From contig NW_027478878.1 in assembly GCF_051014685.1 (NCBI RefSeq), positions 186,001 to 250,000 of the forward strand: 64,000 nucleotides of DNA, given 5' to 3'. Position 1 is the first letter of the stretch. Each line of letters starts with the position of its first letter. Source of the stretch: Ptiloglossa arizonensis. Its lineage: Eukaryota; Arthropoda; Insecta; Hymenoptera; Colletidae. Made by a program: the position numbers and the translations under genes. Of this stretch, positions 15,562 to 30,398 are shown piece after piece. Under the pieces are notes generated by a model. It did not search any database. It was given only the letters and a program-made list of their open reading frames with translations, and was not told the DNA's origin.

Positions 15562-15869
15562 CGTTATACGTTATACGTTATACGTTATACGTTATACGTT
15601 ATACGTTATACGTTATACGTTATACGTTATACGTTATACGTTATACGTTATACGTTATACGTTATACGTTATACGTTATACGTTATACGTTATACGTTAT
15701 ACGTTATACGTTATACGTTATACGTTATACGTTATACGTTATACGTTATACGTTATACGTTATACGTTATACGTTATACGTTATACGTTATACGTTATAC
15801 GTTATACGTTATACGTTATACGTTATACGTTATACGTTATACGTTATACGTTATACGTTATACGTTATA
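15562..15869 (+). repeat. Pure consensus run, 44 units
   Basis: This run has forty-four uninterrupted CGTTATA units between a CGTTATG unit ending at 15,561 and a CGTTACA unit starting at 15,870. Its counterpart in the downstream copy is 42,806-43,155, with 50 units. Confidence 0.9.
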
Positions 15870-16051
15870 CGTTACACGTTATACGTTATACGTTATACGA
15901 TATACGTTTTACGTTATTCGTTATACGTTCTTCGTTACACGTTATCCGTTATACGTTATGCTTTATACGTTTTACGTTATTCGTGATACGTTATACGTTA
16001 TACGCTATGCGTTATACGTTTTGCGTTATTCGTTACAAGTTATACGTTATA

Positions 16052-16163
16052 CGTATTATGTAACGCGTCATACGTTTTACGTTATTCGTTATACGTTTTT
16101 CGTTACAAGTTATACGTTATACGTCATACGTTATAAGTAATATGTCATAAGTTATACGATACC
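16052..16163 (+). repeat. Divergent 112-bp cassette, copy 1 of 8
   Basis: This is a 16-heptamer block far from consensus. It starts with CGTATTA, TGTAACG and CGTCATA. It contains CGTTTTT and CGTTACA followed by AGTTATA. It ends with AGTAATA, TGTCATA, AGTTATA and CGATACC. The block is exactly 112 bp in all eight copies (16,052; 16,976; 18,670; 22,576; 25,194; 27,182; 43,940; 45,648). It is followed by consensus, a CGCTATA unit, and a CGATATT/CGTTATC pair. The CGCG at the TGTAACG/CGTCATA junction is the only type of CGCG site I see in the window. Confidence 0.92.
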
Positions 16164-16975
16164 CGTTATACGTTATACGTTATACGCTATACGTTATACG
16201 TTATACGATATTCGTTATCCGTTATACGTTATACGTTATACGTTATACGTTATACGTTATACGTTATACGTTATACGTTATACGTTATACGTTATTCGTT
16301 ATACGTTATACGTTATACGTTATACGTTATACGTTATACGATATACGTTATACGTTATTCGTTATACGTTCTTCGGTACACGTTATACGTTATACGTTAT
16401 GCGTTATACGTTTTGCGTTATTCGTTGTACGTTATACGTTATACGTTATAGGTTTTACGTTATACGTTATACGTTATACGTTATACTTTATTCGTTATAC
16501 CTTATACGTTATACGTTATGCGTTATACGTTTTGCGTTATTCGTTGTACGTTATACGTTATACGTTATAGGTTTTACGTTATACGTTATACGTTATACGT
16601 TATACTTTATTCGTTATACCTTATACGTTATACGTTATACGTTATACGGTATACGATATACGTTATACGTTATACGTTAAACGTTATGCGTTATACGTTA
16701 TACGTTATACGTTATACGTTATACGTCATACGTTATACGTTCTTCGTTACACGTTATCCGTTATACGTTATGCGTTATACGTTTTACGTTATTCGTGATA
16801 CGTTATACGTTATACGTCATACGGTATACGTTATACGTTATACGTTATACGTTATACGTTATACGTTATACGATATACGTTATACGTTATTCGTTATACG
16901 TTCTTCGTTACACGTTATACGTTATACGCTATGCGTTATACGTTTTGCGTTATTCGTTACAAGTTATACGTTATA

Positions 16976-17087
16976 CGTATTATGTAACGCGTCATACGTT
17001 TTACGTTATTCGTTATACGTTTTTCGTTACAAGTTATACGTTATACGTCATACGTTATAAGTAATATGTCATAAGTTATACCATACC
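16976..17087 (+). repeat. Divergent 112-bp cassette, copy 2 of 8
   Basis: This copy has the same 16-unit order as 16,052-16,163. Its last unit reads CCATACC instead of CGATACC, a private change that removes the CpG. It is preceded by the CGCTATG, CGTTATA, CGTTTTG lead-in shared with copies 1, 3, 7 and 8. Confidence 0.92.
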
Positions 17088-17472
17088 CGTTATACGTTAT
17101 ACGTTATACGCTATACGTTATACGTTATACGATATTCGTTATCCGTTATACGTTATACGTTATACGTTATACGTTATACGTTATACGTTATACGTTATAC
17201 GTTATACGTTATACGTTATTCGTTATACGTTATACGTTATACGTTATACGTTATACGTTATACGTTATACGTTATACGTCATACGTTATACGTTATACGT
17301 TATACGATATACGTTATACGTTATTCGTTATACGTTATACGTCAAACGTTATACGTTATACGTTATACGATATACGTTATACGTTATTCGTTATACGTTC
17401 TTCGGTACACGTTATACGTTATACGTTATGCGTTATACGTTTTGCGTTATTCGTTGTACGTTATAGGTTTTA

Positions 17473-17892
17473 CGTTATACGTTATACGTTATACGTTATA
17501 CGTTATACGTTATACGTTATACGTTATACGTTATACGTTATACGTTATACGTTATACGTTATACGTTATACGTTATACGTTATACGTTATACGTTATACG
17601 TTATACGTTATACGTTATACGTTATACGTTATACGTTATACGTTATACGTTATACGTTATACGTTATACGTTATACGTTATACGTTATACGTTATACGTT
17701 ATACGTTATACGTTATACGTTATACGTTATACGTTATACGTTATACGTTATACGTTATACGTTATACGTTATACGTTATACGTTATACGTTATACGTTAT
17801 ACGTTATACGTTATACGTTATACGTTATACGTTATACGTTATACGTTATACGTTATACGTTATACGTTATACGTTATACGTTATACGTTATA
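17473..17892 (+). repeat. Pure consensus run, 60 units
   Basis: This is the second longest perfect run I found: 420 bp of CGTTATA between a CGTTTTA-class unit and a CGTTACA unit starting at 17,893. The counterpart at 44,437-44,863 has 61 units, one heptamer more. Confidence 0.92.
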
Positions 17893-18669
17893 CGTTACAC
17901 GTTATACGTTATACGTTATACGATATACGTTTTACGTTATTCGTTATACGTTCTTCGTTACACGTTATCCGTTATACGTTATGCTTTATACGTTTTACGT
18001 TATTCGTGATACGTTATACGTTATACGTCATACGGTATACGTTATACGTTATACGTTATACGTTATACGTTATACGTTATACGTTATACGTTATACGTTA
18101 TACGTTATACGTTATACGTTATTCGTTATACGTCATACGTTATACGTCATACGTTATACGTTCTTCGTTACACGTTATCCGTTATACGTTATGCGTTATA
18201 CGTTTTACGTTATGCGTTATACGTTTTGCGTTATTCGTTGTACGTTATACGTTATACGTTATAGGTTTTACGTTATACGTTATACGTTATACGTTATACT
18301 TTATTCGTTATACTTTATACGTTATACGTTATACGTTATACGGTATACGATATACGTTATACGTTATACGTTAAACGTTATGCGTTATACGTTATACGTT
18401 ATACGTTATACGTTATACGTCATACGTTATACGTTCTTCGTTACACGTTATCCGTTATACGTTATGCGTTATACGTTTTACGTTATTCGTGATACGTTAT
18501 ACGTTATACGTCATACGGTATACGTTATACGTTATACGTTATACGTTATACGTTATACGTTATACGATATACGTTATACGTTATTCGTTATACGTTCTTC
18601 GTTACACGTTATACGTTATACGCTATGCGTTATACGTTTTGCGTTATTCGTTACACGTTATACGTTATA

Positions 18670-18781
18670 CGTATTATGTAACGCGTCATACGTTTTACGT
18701 TATTCGTTATACGTTTTTCGTTACAAGTTATACGTTATACGTCATACGTTATAAGTAATATGTCATAAGTTATACGATACC
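18670..18781 (+). repeat. Divergent 112-bp cassette, copy 3 of 8
   Basis: This cassette lies 1,694 bp (242 heptamers) after copy 2, and flanking strings match as well, so 16.4-17.1 kb and 18.2-18.8 kb are local duplicates. Its AGTAATA is followed by TGTCATA, the form shared with copies 1, 2, 7 and 8. Confidence 0.92.
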
Positions 18782-20293
18782 CGTTATACGTTATACGTTA
18801 TACGCTATACGTTATACGTTATACGATATTCGTTATCCGTTATACGTTATACGTTATACGTTATACGTTATACGTTATACGTTATACGTTATACGTTATA
18901 CGTTATACGTTATTCGTTATACGTTATACGTTATACGTTATACGTTATACGTTATACGTTATACGTTATACGTTATACGTTATACGTTATACGTTATACG
19001 TTATACGTTATACGTTATACGTTATACGTTATACGTTATACGTTATACGTTATACGATATACGTTATACGTTATACGTTATACGTTATACGTCATAGGTT
19101 ATATGTTATACGTTATTCTTTATGCGTTATACGTTATACGATATACGTTATACGTTATACGGTATACGATATACGTTATGCGTCATACGTTTTACGTTAT
19201 ACGTTATACGTTATACGTTATACGTTATACGTTATACGTTATACGTTATACGTTATACGTTATACGTTATACGCTATACGTTATACGTTATACGTTATAC
19301 GTTATACGCTATACGTTATACGTTATACGTTATACGTTATACGTTATCCGTTATACGTTATACGTTATACGTTATACGTTATACGTCATACGTTATACGT
19401 TATACGTTATACGATATACGTCATACGTTATACGTTATACGTTATACGTTATACGTTATACGTTATACGTTATACGTTATACGTTATACGTTATACGTTA
19501 TACGTTATACGTTATACGTTATACGTTATACGTTATACGTTATACGTTATACGTTATACGTTATACGTTATACGTTATACGTTATACGTTATACGCTATA
19601 CGTTATACGTTATACGTTATACGTTATACGTTATACGTTATACGTTATACGTTATACGTTATACGTTATACGTTATACGTTACACGTTATAAGTTATACG
19701 TTATACGTTATACGTTATACGTTATACATTATACGTTATACGTTATACGTTATACGTTATACGTTATACGATATACGTTTTACGTTATTCGATATTCGTT
19801 ATACGTTCTTCGTTACACGTTATACGTTATACGTTATGCGTTATTCGTTTTACGTTATACGTTATACGTTATACGTTATACGTTATACGTTATACGTTAT
19901 ACGAAATACGTTATACGTTATACGTTATACGTTATACGTTATACGTTATACGTTATACGTTATACGTTATACGTTATACGTTATACGTTATACGTTATAC
20001 GTTATACGAAATACGTTATACGTTATACGTTATACGTTATACGTTATACGTTATACGTTATACGTTATACGTTATACGTCATACGTTATACGTTATACGT
20101 TATACGATATACGTTATACGTTATTCGTTATACGTTCTTCGTTACACGTTATACGTTTTACGTTATGCGTTATACGTTATACGTTATACGTTATACGTTA
20201 TACGTTATACTTTATACGATATACGATATACGTTATACGTTATACGTTATGCGTTATACGTTTTGCGTTATTCGTTACACGTTATACGTTATA

Positions 20294-20349
20294 CGTATTA
20301 TGTAACGCGTCATACGTTTTACGTTATTCATTATACGTTCTTCGTTACA
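20294..20349 (+). repeat. Short cassette relative (CGTATTA with CATTATA), first of 8
   Basis: Eight units start with CGTATTA, TGTAACG, CGTCATA, CGTTTTA and CGTTATT, as in the 112-bp cassette, but then continue CATTATA, CGTTCTT, CGTTACA and return to consensus. The same form starts at 21,057, 22,807, 23,682, 25,425, 27,413, 28,491 and 47,804. It probably shares an ancestor with the long cassette, which differs at the sixth and seventh units. Confidence 0.88.
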
Positions 20350-22127
20350 CGTTATACGTTATACGTTATACGTTATACGTTATACGTTATACGTTATACG
20401 TTATACGTTACACGTTATAAGTTATACGTTATACGTTATACGTTATACGTTATACATTATACGTTATACGTTATACGTTATACGTTATACGTTATACGAT
20501 ATACGTTTTACGTTATTCGTTATTCGTTATACGTTCTTCGTTACACGTTATACGTTATACGTTATGCGTTATTCGTTTTACGTTATACGTTATACGTTAT
20601 ACGTTATACGTTATACGTTATACGTTATACGAAATACGTTATACGTTATACGTTATACGTTATACGTTATACGTTATACGTTATACGTTATACGTTATAC
20701 GTTATACGTTATACGTTATACGTTATACGAAATACGTTATACGTTATACGTTATACGTTATACGTTATACGTTATACGTTATACGTTATACGTTATACGT
20801 CATACGTTATACGTTATACGTTATACGATATACGTTATACGTTATTCGTTATACGTTCTTCGTTACACGTTATACGTTTTACGTTATGCTTTATTCGTTA
20901 TACCTTATACGTTATACGTTATACGTTATACGGTATACGATATACGTTATACGTTATACGTTATACGTTATCCGTTATACGTTATACGTTATACGTTATA
21001 CGTTATACGTCATACGTTATACGTTATACGTTATACGTTATACGTTATACGATATACGTATTATGTAACGCGTCATACGTTTTACGTTATTCATTATACG
21101 TTCTTCGTTACACGTTATACGTTATACGTTATACGTTTTCCGTTATTCGTTGTACGTTATACGTTATACGTTATAGGTTATACGTTATACGTTATACGTT
21201 ATACGTTATACGTTATACGTTATACTTTATTCGTTATACCTTATACGTTATACGTTATACGTTATACGTTATACGGTATACGATATACGTTATACGTTAT
21301 ACGTTATACGTTATCCGTTATACGTTATACGTTATACGTTATACGTTATACGTTATACGTCATACGTTATACGTTATACGTTATACGATATCCGTTATAC
21401 GTTATACGTTATACTTTATTCGTTATACCTTATACGTTATACGTTATACGTTATACGGTATACGATATACGTTATACGTTATACGTTATACGTTATCCGT
21501 TATACGTTATACGTTATACGTTATACGTTATACGTCATACGTTATACGTTATACGTTATACGTTATACGTTATACGATATACGTTATACGTTATACGTTA
21601 TACGTTATACGTCATAGGTTATACGTTATACCTTATACGTTACATGTTATGCGTTATACGTTTTACGTTATTCGTTATACGGTATACGATATACGTTATG
21701 CGTTATACGTTTTACGTTATACGTTATACGTTATACGTTATACGTTATACGTTATACGTTATACGTTATACGTTATACGTTATACGTTATACGTTATACG
21801 TTATACCTTATACGTTACATGTTATGCGTTACACGTTTTACGTTATTCGTTATACGTTCTTCGTTACACGTTATACGTTATACGTTATGCGTTATACGTT
21901 TTACGTTATTCGTGATACGTCATACGTTATACGTCATACGGTATACGTTATACGTTATACGTTATACGTTATACGTTATACGTTATACGTTATACGTTAT
22001 ACGTTATACGTTATACGTTATACGTTATACGTAATACGGTATACGTTATACGTTATACGTTATACGTTATACGTTATACGTTATACGTTATACGTTTTAC
22101 GATATACGTTATTCGTTATACGTTCTA

Positions 22128-22421
22128 CGTTATACGTTATACGTTATACGTTATACGTTATACGTTATACGTTATACGTTATACGTTATACGTTATACGT
22201 TATACGTTATACGTTATACGTTATACGTTATACGTTATACGTTATACGTTATACGTTATACGTTATACGTTATACGTTATACGTTATACGTTATACGTTA
22301 TACGTTATACGTTATACGTTATACGTTATACGTTATACGTTATACGTTATACGTTATACGTTATACGTTATACGTTATACGTTATACGTTATACGTTATA
22401 CGTTATACGTTATACGTTATA
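22128..22421 (+). repeat. Pure consensus run, 42 units
   Basis: This is unbroken consensus between a CGTTCTA unit ending at 22,127 and a CGATATA unit starting at 22,422. Confidence 0.9.
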
Positions 22422-22575
22422 CGATATACGTTATACGTTATTCGTTATACGTTCTTCGTTACACGTTATACGTTATACGCTATGCGTTCTACGTTTTGCG
22501 TTATTCGTTACACGTTATACGTTATACGCTATGCGTTATACGTTTTGCGTTATTCGTTACACGTTATACGTTATA

Positions 22576-22687
22576 CGTATTATGTAACGCGTCATACGTT
22601 TTACGTTATTCGTTATACGTGTTTCGTTACAAGTTATACGTTATACGTCATACGTTATAAGTAATACGTCATAAGTTATACGATACC
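22576..22687 (+). repeat. Divergent 112-bp cassette, copy 4 of 8
   Basis: This is the first of the three region 3 cassettes. Its AGTAATA is followed by CGTCATA rather than TGTCATA. Copies 5 and 6 share this, and copies 1-3, 7 and 8 do not, which defines a region 3 subfamily. A private CGTGTTT unit replaces CGTTTTT near 22,618. Confidence 0.92.
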
Positions 22688-23939
22688 CGTTATACGTTAT
22701 ACGTTATACGCTATACGTTATACGTTATACGATATTCGTTATCCGTTATACGTTATACGTTATGCGTTATGCGTTTTGCGTTATTCGTTACACGTTATAC
22801 GTTATACGTATTATGTAACGCGTCATACGTTTTACGTTATTCATTATACGTTCTTCGTTACACGTTATACGTTATACGTTATACGTTATACGTTATACGT
22901 TATACGTTATACGTTATACGTTATACGTTATACGTTATACGTTATACGTTATACGTTATACGTTATACGTTATACGTTATACGTTATACGTTATACGTTA
23001 TACGTTATACGTTATACGTTATACGTTATACGTTATACGTTATACGTTATACGTTATACGTTATACGTTATACGTCATACGTTATACGTTATACGTTATA
23101 CGTTATACGTTATACATTATACGTTATACGTTATACGTTATACGTTATACGTTATACGATATACGTTTTACGTTATTCGTTATTCGTTATACGTTCTTCG
23201 TTACACGTTATACGTTATACGTTATGCGTTATTCGTTTTACGTTATACGTTATACGTTATACGTTATACGTTATACGTTATACGTTATACGAAATACGTT
23301 ATACGTTATACGTTATACGTTATACGTTATACGTTATACGTTATACGTTATACGTTATACGTTATACGTTATACGTTATACGTTATACGTTATACGAAAT
23401 ACGTTATACGTTATACGTTATACGTTATACGTTATACGTTATACGTTATACGTTATACGTTATACGTCATACGTTATACGTTATACGTTATACGATATAC
23501 GTTATACGTTATTCGTTATACGTTCTTCGTTACACGTTATACGTTTTACGTTATGCGTTATACGTTATACGTTATACGTTATACGTTATACGTTATACTT
23601 TATACGATATACGATATACGTTATACGTTATACGTTATGCGTTATACGTTTTGCGTTATTCGTTACACGTTATACGTTATACGTATTATGTAACGCGTCA
23701 TACGTTTTACGTTATTCATTATACGTTCTTCGTTACACGTTATACGTTATACATTATACGTTTTCCGTTATTCGTTGTACGTTATACGTTATACGTTATA
23801 GGTTATACGTTATACGTTATACGTTATACGTTATACGTTATTCTTTATTCGTTATACCTTATACGTTATACGTTATACGTTATACGTTATACGGTATACG
23901 ATATACGTTATACGTTATACGTTATACGTTATCCGTTAT

Positions 23940-25920
23940 ACGTTATACGTTATACGTTATACGTTATACGTTATACGTCATACGTTATACGTTATACGTT
24001 ATACGATATACGTTATACGTTATACGTTATACTTTATTCGTTATACCTTATACGTTATACGTTATACGCTATACGGTATACGATATACGTTATACGTTAT
24101 ACGTTATACGTTATCCGTTATACGTTATACGTTATACGTTATACGTTATACGTCATACGTTATACGTTATACGTTATACGTTATACGTTATACGATATAC
24201 GTTATACGTTATACGTTATACGTTATACGTCATAGGTTATACGTTATACCTTATACGTTACATGTTATGCGTTATACGTTTTACGTTATTCGTTATACGG
24301 TATACGATATACGTTATGCGTTATACGTTTTACGTTATACGTTATACGTTATACGTTATACGTTATACGTTATACGTTATACGTTATACGTTATACGTTA
24401 TACGTTATACGTTATACCTTATACGTTACATGTTATGCGTTACACGTTTTACGTTATTCGTTATACGTTCTTCGTTACACGTTATACGTTATACGTTATG
24501 CGTTATACGTTTTACGTTATTCGTGATACGTCATACGTTATACGTCATACGGTATACGTTATACGTTATACGTTATACGTTATACGTTATACGTTATACG
24601 TTATACGTTATACGTTTTACGATATACGTTATTCGTTATACGTTCTACGTTATACGTTATACGTTATACGTTATACGTTATACGTTCTACGTTATACGAT
24701 ATACGTTATACGTTATTCGTTATACGTTCTTCGTTACACGTTATACGTTATACGTTATGCGTTATACGTTTTACGTTATTCGTTATACGTTATACGTTAT
24801 ACGATATACGTTATACGTTATACGTTATACGTTTTACGATATACGTTATACGTTATGCGTTCTACGTTATACGTTATACGTTATACGTTATACGTTATAC
24901 GTTATACGTTATACGTTATGCGTTACACGTTATACGTTATACGTTATACGTTATACGTTATACGTTATACGTTATACGTTATACGTTATACGTTATACGT
25001 TATACGTTATACGTTATACGTTATACGTTATACGTTATACGATATACGTTATACGTTATTCGTTATACGTTCTTCGTTACACGTTATACGTTATACGCTA
25101 TGCGTTATACGTTTTGCGTTATTCGTTACACGTTATACGTTATACGCCATGCGTTATACGTTTTGCGTTATTCGTTACACGTTATACGTTATACGTATTA
25201 TGTAACGCGTCATACGTTTTACGTTATTCGTTATACGTTTTTCGTTACAAGTTATACGTTATACGTCATACGTTATAAGTAATACGTCATAAGTTATACG
25301 ATACCCGTTATACGTTATACGTTATACGCTATACGTTATACGTTATACGATATTCGTTATCCGTTATACGTTATACGTTATGCGTTATGCGTTTTGCGTT
25401 ATTCGTTACACGTTATACGTTATACGTATTATGTAACGCGTCATACGTTTTACGTTATTCATTATACGTTCTTCGTTACACGTTATACGTTATACGTTAT
25501 ACGTTATACGTTATACGTTATACGTTATACGTTATACGTTATACGTTATACGTTATACGTTATACGTTATACGTTATACGTTATACGTTATACGTTATAC
25601 GTTATACGTTATACGTTATACGTTATACGTTATACGTTATACGTTATACGTTATACGTTATACGTTATACGTTATACGTTATACGTTATACGTTATACGT
25701 TATACGTTATACGTTATACGTTATAGGTTATACGTTATACGTTATACGTTATACGTTATACGTTATACGTTATACGTTATACGTTATACGTTATACGTTA
25801 TACGTTATACGTTATACGTTATACGTTATACGTTATACGTTATACGTTATACGTTATACGTTATACGTTATACGTTATACGTTATACGTTATACGTTATA
25901 CGTTATACGTTACACGTTAT
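23940..25920 (+). repeat. 1.98-kb tandem duplication, copy 1
   Basis: This block is repeated directly downstream at 25,921-27,908. The offset is 1,981 bp (283 heptamers) on the left and 1,988 bp (284 heptamers) from about 24,430 on, so the copies differ by one heptamer. It includes cassette 5 and the short relative at 25,425. The left boundary is where the CGTCATA/CGATATA/CTTTATT order begins to match. Confidence 0.93.
25194..25305 (+). repeat. Divergent 112-bp cassette, copy 5 of 8
   Basis: This cassette lies in copy 1 of the 1.98-kb tandem duplication. It is of the region 3 subfamily, and its lead-in has a CGCCATG unit that is shared only with copy 6. Confidence 0.92.
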
Positions 25921-27908
25921 AAGTTATACGTTATACGTTATACGTTATACGTTATACGTCATACGTTATACGTTATACGTTATACGATATACGTTATACG
26001 TTATACGTTATACTTTATTCGTTATACCTTATACGTTATACGTTATACGCTATACGGTATACGATATACGTTATACGTTATACGTTATACGTTATCCGTT
26101 ATACGTTATACGTTATACGTTATACGTTATACGTCATACGTTATACGTTATACGTTATACGTTATACGTTATACGATATACGTTATACGTTATACGTTAT
26201 ACGTTATACGTCATAGGTTATACGTTATACCTTATACGTTACATGTTATGCGTTATACGTTTTACGTTATTCGTTATACGGTATACGATATACGTTATGC
26301 GTTATACGTTTTACGTTATACGTTATACGTTATACGTTATACGTTATACGTTATACGTTATACGTTATACGTTATACGTTATACGTTATACGTTATACGT
26401 TATACCTTATACGTTACATGTTATGCGTTACACGTTTTACGTTATTCGTTATACGTTCTTCGTTACACGTTATACGTTATACGTTATGCGTTATACGTTT
26501 TACGTTATTCGTGATACGTCATACGTTATACGTCATACGGTATACGTTATACGTTATACGTTATACGTTATACGTTATACGTTATACGTTATACGTTATA
26601 CGTTTTACGATATACGTTATTCGTTATACGTTCTACGTTATACGTTATACGTTATACGTTATACGTTATACGTTCTACGTTATACGATATACGTTATACG
26701 TTATTCGTTATACGTTCTTCGTTACACGTTATACGTTATACGTTATGCGTTATACGTTTTACGTTATTCGTTATACGTTATACGTTATACGATATACGTT
26801 ATACGTTATACGTTATACGTTTTACGATATACGTTATACGTTATGCGTTCTACGTTATACGTTATACGTTATACGTTATACGTTATACGTTATACGTTAT
26901 ACGTTATGCGTTACACGTTATACGTTATACGTTATACGTTATACGTTATACGTTATACGTTATACGTTATACGTTATACGTTATACGTTATACGTTATAC
27001 GTTATACGTTATACGTTATACGTTATACGATATACGTTATACGTTATTCGTTATACGTTCTTCGTTACACGTTATACGTTATACGCTATGCGTTATACGT
27101 TTTGCGTTATTCGTTACACGTTATACGTTATACGCCATGCGTTATACGTTTTGCGTTATTCGTTACACGTTATACGTTATACGTATTATGTAACGCGTCA
27201 TACGTTTTACGTTATTCGTTATACGTTTTTCGTTACAAGTTATACGTTATACGTCATACGTTATAAGTAATACGTCATAAGTTATACGATACCCGTTATA
27301 CGTTATACGTTATACGCTATACGTTATACGTTATACGATATTCGTTATCCGTTATACGTTATACGTTATGCGTTATGCGTTTTGCGTTATTCGTTACACG
27401 TTATACGTTATACGTATTATGTAACGCGTCATACGTTTTACGTTATTCATTATACGTTCTTCGTTACACGTTATACGTTATACGTTATACGTTATACGTT
27501 ATACGTTATACGTTATACGTTATACGTTATACGTTATACGTTATACGTTATACGTTATACGTTATACGTTATACGTTATACGTTATACGTTATACGTTAT
27601 ACGTTATACGTTATACGTTATACGTTATACGTTATACGTTATACGTTATACGTTATACGTTATACGTTATACGTTATACGTTATACGTTATACGTTATAC
27701 GTTATACGTTATAGGTTATACGTTATACGTTATACGTTATACGTTATACGTTATACGTTATACGTTATACGTTATACGTTATACGTTATACGTTATACGT
27801 TATACGTTATACGTTATACGTTATACGTTATACGTTATACGTTATACGTTATACGTTATACGTTATACGTTATACGTTATACGTTATACGTTACACGTTA
27901 TAAGTTAT
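25921..27908 (+). repeat. 1.98-kb tandem duplication, copy 2
   Basis: This is a near-identical direct repeat of 23,940-25,920. The copies are more alike than any other kilobase-scale pair I compared. Similarity ends just after a CGTTACA/AGTTATA-type string near 27,895-27,908, where copy 1 runs into this copy and copy 2 runs into different sequence. This is the expected anatomy of one unequal exchange or slippage event. Confidence 0.93.
27182..27293 (+). repeat. Divergent 112-bp cassette, copy 6 of 8
   Basis: This is the duplicate of cassette 5, exactly 1,988 bp downstream, with the same region 3 unit order and the same CGCCATG lead-in. Confidence 0.92.
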
Positions 27909-30398
27909 ACGTTATACGTTATACGTTATACGTTATACGTTATACGTTATACGTTATACGTTATACGTTATACGTTATACGATATACGTTTTACGTTATT
28001 CGTTATTCGTTATACGTTCTTCGTTACACGTTATACGTTATACGTTATGCGTTATACGTTTTACGTTATACGTTATACGTTATACGTTATACGTTATACG
28101 TTATACGTTATACGAAATACGTTATACGTTATACGTTATACGTTATACGTTATACGTTATACGTTATACGTTATACGTTATACGTTATACGTTATACGTT
28201 ATACGTTATACGAAATACGTTATACGTTATACGTTATACGTTATACGTTATACGTTATACGTTATACGTTATACGTCATACGTTATACGTTATACGTTAT
28301 ACGATATACGTTATACGTTATTCGTTATACGTTCTTCGTTACACGTTATACGTTTTACGTTATGCGTTATACGTTATACGTTATACGTTATACGTTATAC
28401 GTTATACTTTATACGATATACGTTATACGTTATACGTTATACGTTATGCGTTATACGTTTTGCGTTATTCGTTACACGTTATACGTTATACGTATTATGT
28501 AACGCGTCATACGTTTTACGTTATTCATTATACGTTCTTCGTTACACGTTATACGTTATACGTTATACGTTTTCCGTTATTCGTTGTACGTCATACGTTA
28601 TACGTTATAGGTTATACGTTATACGTTATACGTTATACGTTATACGTTATACTTTATTCGTTATACCTTATACGTTATACGTTATACGTTATACGTTATA
28701 CGGTATACGATATACGTTATACGTTATACGTTATACGTTATCCGTTATACGTTATACGTTATACGTTATACGTTATACGTTATACGTCATACGTTATACG
28801 TTATACGTTATACGATATACGTTATACGTTATACGTTATACGTTATACGTTATACGTTATACGTTATACGTTATAGGTTATACGTTATACGTTATACGTT
28901 ATACGTTATACGTTATACGTTATACGTTATACGTTATACGTTATACGTTATACGTTATACGTTATACGTTATACGTTATACGTTATACGTTATACGTTAT
29001 ACGTTATACGTCATACGTTATACGTTATACGTTATACGATATACGTTATACGTTATTCGTTATACGTTCTTCGTTACACGTTATTCATTATACGTTCTTC
29101 GTTACACGTTATACGTTATACGTTATACGTTTTCCGTTATTCGTTGTACGTTATACGTTATACGTTATAGGTTATACGTTATACGTTATACGTTATACGT
29201 TATATGTTATACTTTATTCGTTATACCTTATACGTTATACGTTATACGTTATACGTTATACGGTATACGATATACGTTATACGTTATACGTTATACGTTA
29301 TCCGTTATACGTTATACGTTATACGTTATACGTTATACGTTATACGTCATACGTTATACGTTATACGTTATACGATATACGTTATACGTTATACGTTATA
29401 CTTTATTCGTTATACCTTATACGTTATACGTTATACGTTATACGGTATACGCTATACGTTATACGTTATACGTTATACGTTATACGTTATCCGTTATACG
29501 TTATACGTTATACGTTATACGTTATACGTCATACGTTATACGTTATACGTTATACGTTATACGTTATACGTTATACGATATACGTTATACGTTATACGTT
29601 ATACGTTATACGTCATAGGTTATACGTTATACCTTATACGTTACATGTTATGCGTTATACGTTTTACGTTATTCGTTATACGGTATACGATATACGTTAT
29701 GCGTTATACGTTTTACGTTATACGTTATACGTTATACGTTATACGTTATACGTTATACGTTATACGTTATACGTTATACGTTATACGTTATACGTTATAC
29801 GTTATACCTTATACGTTACATGTTATGCGTTACACGTTTTACGTTATTCGTTATACGTTCTTCGTTACACGTTATACGTTATACGTTATGCGTTATACGT
29901 TTTACGTTATTCGTGATACGTCATACGTTACACGTCATACGGTATACGTTATACGTTATACGTTATACGTTATACGTTATACGTTATACGTTATACGTTA
30001 TACGTTATACGTTATACGTTATACGTAATACGGTATACGTTATACGTTATACGTTATACGTTATACGTTATACGTTATACGTTATACGTTATACGTTTTA
30101 CGATATACGTTATTCGTTATACGTTCTACGTTATACGTTATACGTTATACGTTATACGTTATACGTTCTACGTTATACGATATACGTTATACGTTATTCG
30201 TTATACGTTCTTCGTTACACGTTATACATTATACGTTATGCGTTATACGTTTTACGTTATTCGTTATACGTTATACGTTATACGTTATGCGTTATACGTT
30301 ATACGTTATACGTTATACGTTATACGTTATACGTTATACGTTATACGTTTTACGATATAGGTTATACGTTATACGTTCTACGTTATACGTAATATGTA

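Larger units (their letters stand above)
12871..19020 (+). repeat. Satellite region 2: CGTTCTT / CGTGATA variant class
   Basis: This region is marked by the ordered string CGTTATT, CGTTATA, CGTTCTT, CGTTACA or CGTCACA, CGTTATC, and by CGTGATA followed by CGTCATA and CGGTATA. It contains the paired 140-bp modules, two pure runs (15,562-15,869 and 17,473-17,892) and three divergent 112-bp cassettes. Much of it has a second copy about 27 kb downstream. No gene is seen. Confidence 0.8.
19021..30286 (+). repeat. Satellite region 3: CGAAATA / CATTATA variant class
   Basis: Typical variants are CGAAATA pairs near 19,902, 20,005, 20,630, 23,290 and 28,110, CATTATA, CGTTTTC/CGTTATT/CGTTGTA strings, and TGTTATG after CGTTACA (near 21,645, 24,262, 26,243, 29,645). 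It holds 112-bp cassettes 4 to 6 and seven shorter relatives that begin with the same CGTATTA unit but continue into CATTATA. A 1.98-kb tandem duplication occupies 23.94-27.91 kb. No gene is seen. Confidence 0.8.

Noticed and set aside
16052..16163. 112-bp cassette as a mobile element or inserted foreign sequence
   Set aside because: Every unit in it is still seven bases and in register, and most differ from consensus by one to three substitutions. It is diverged satellite, with no terminal inverted repeats, target-site duplication or coding capacity.
16079..16163. Possible tRNA or small RNA gene in the variant-rich cassette
   Set aside because: No stem-loop set, no conserved tRNA box A or B, and the same heptamer period throughout.
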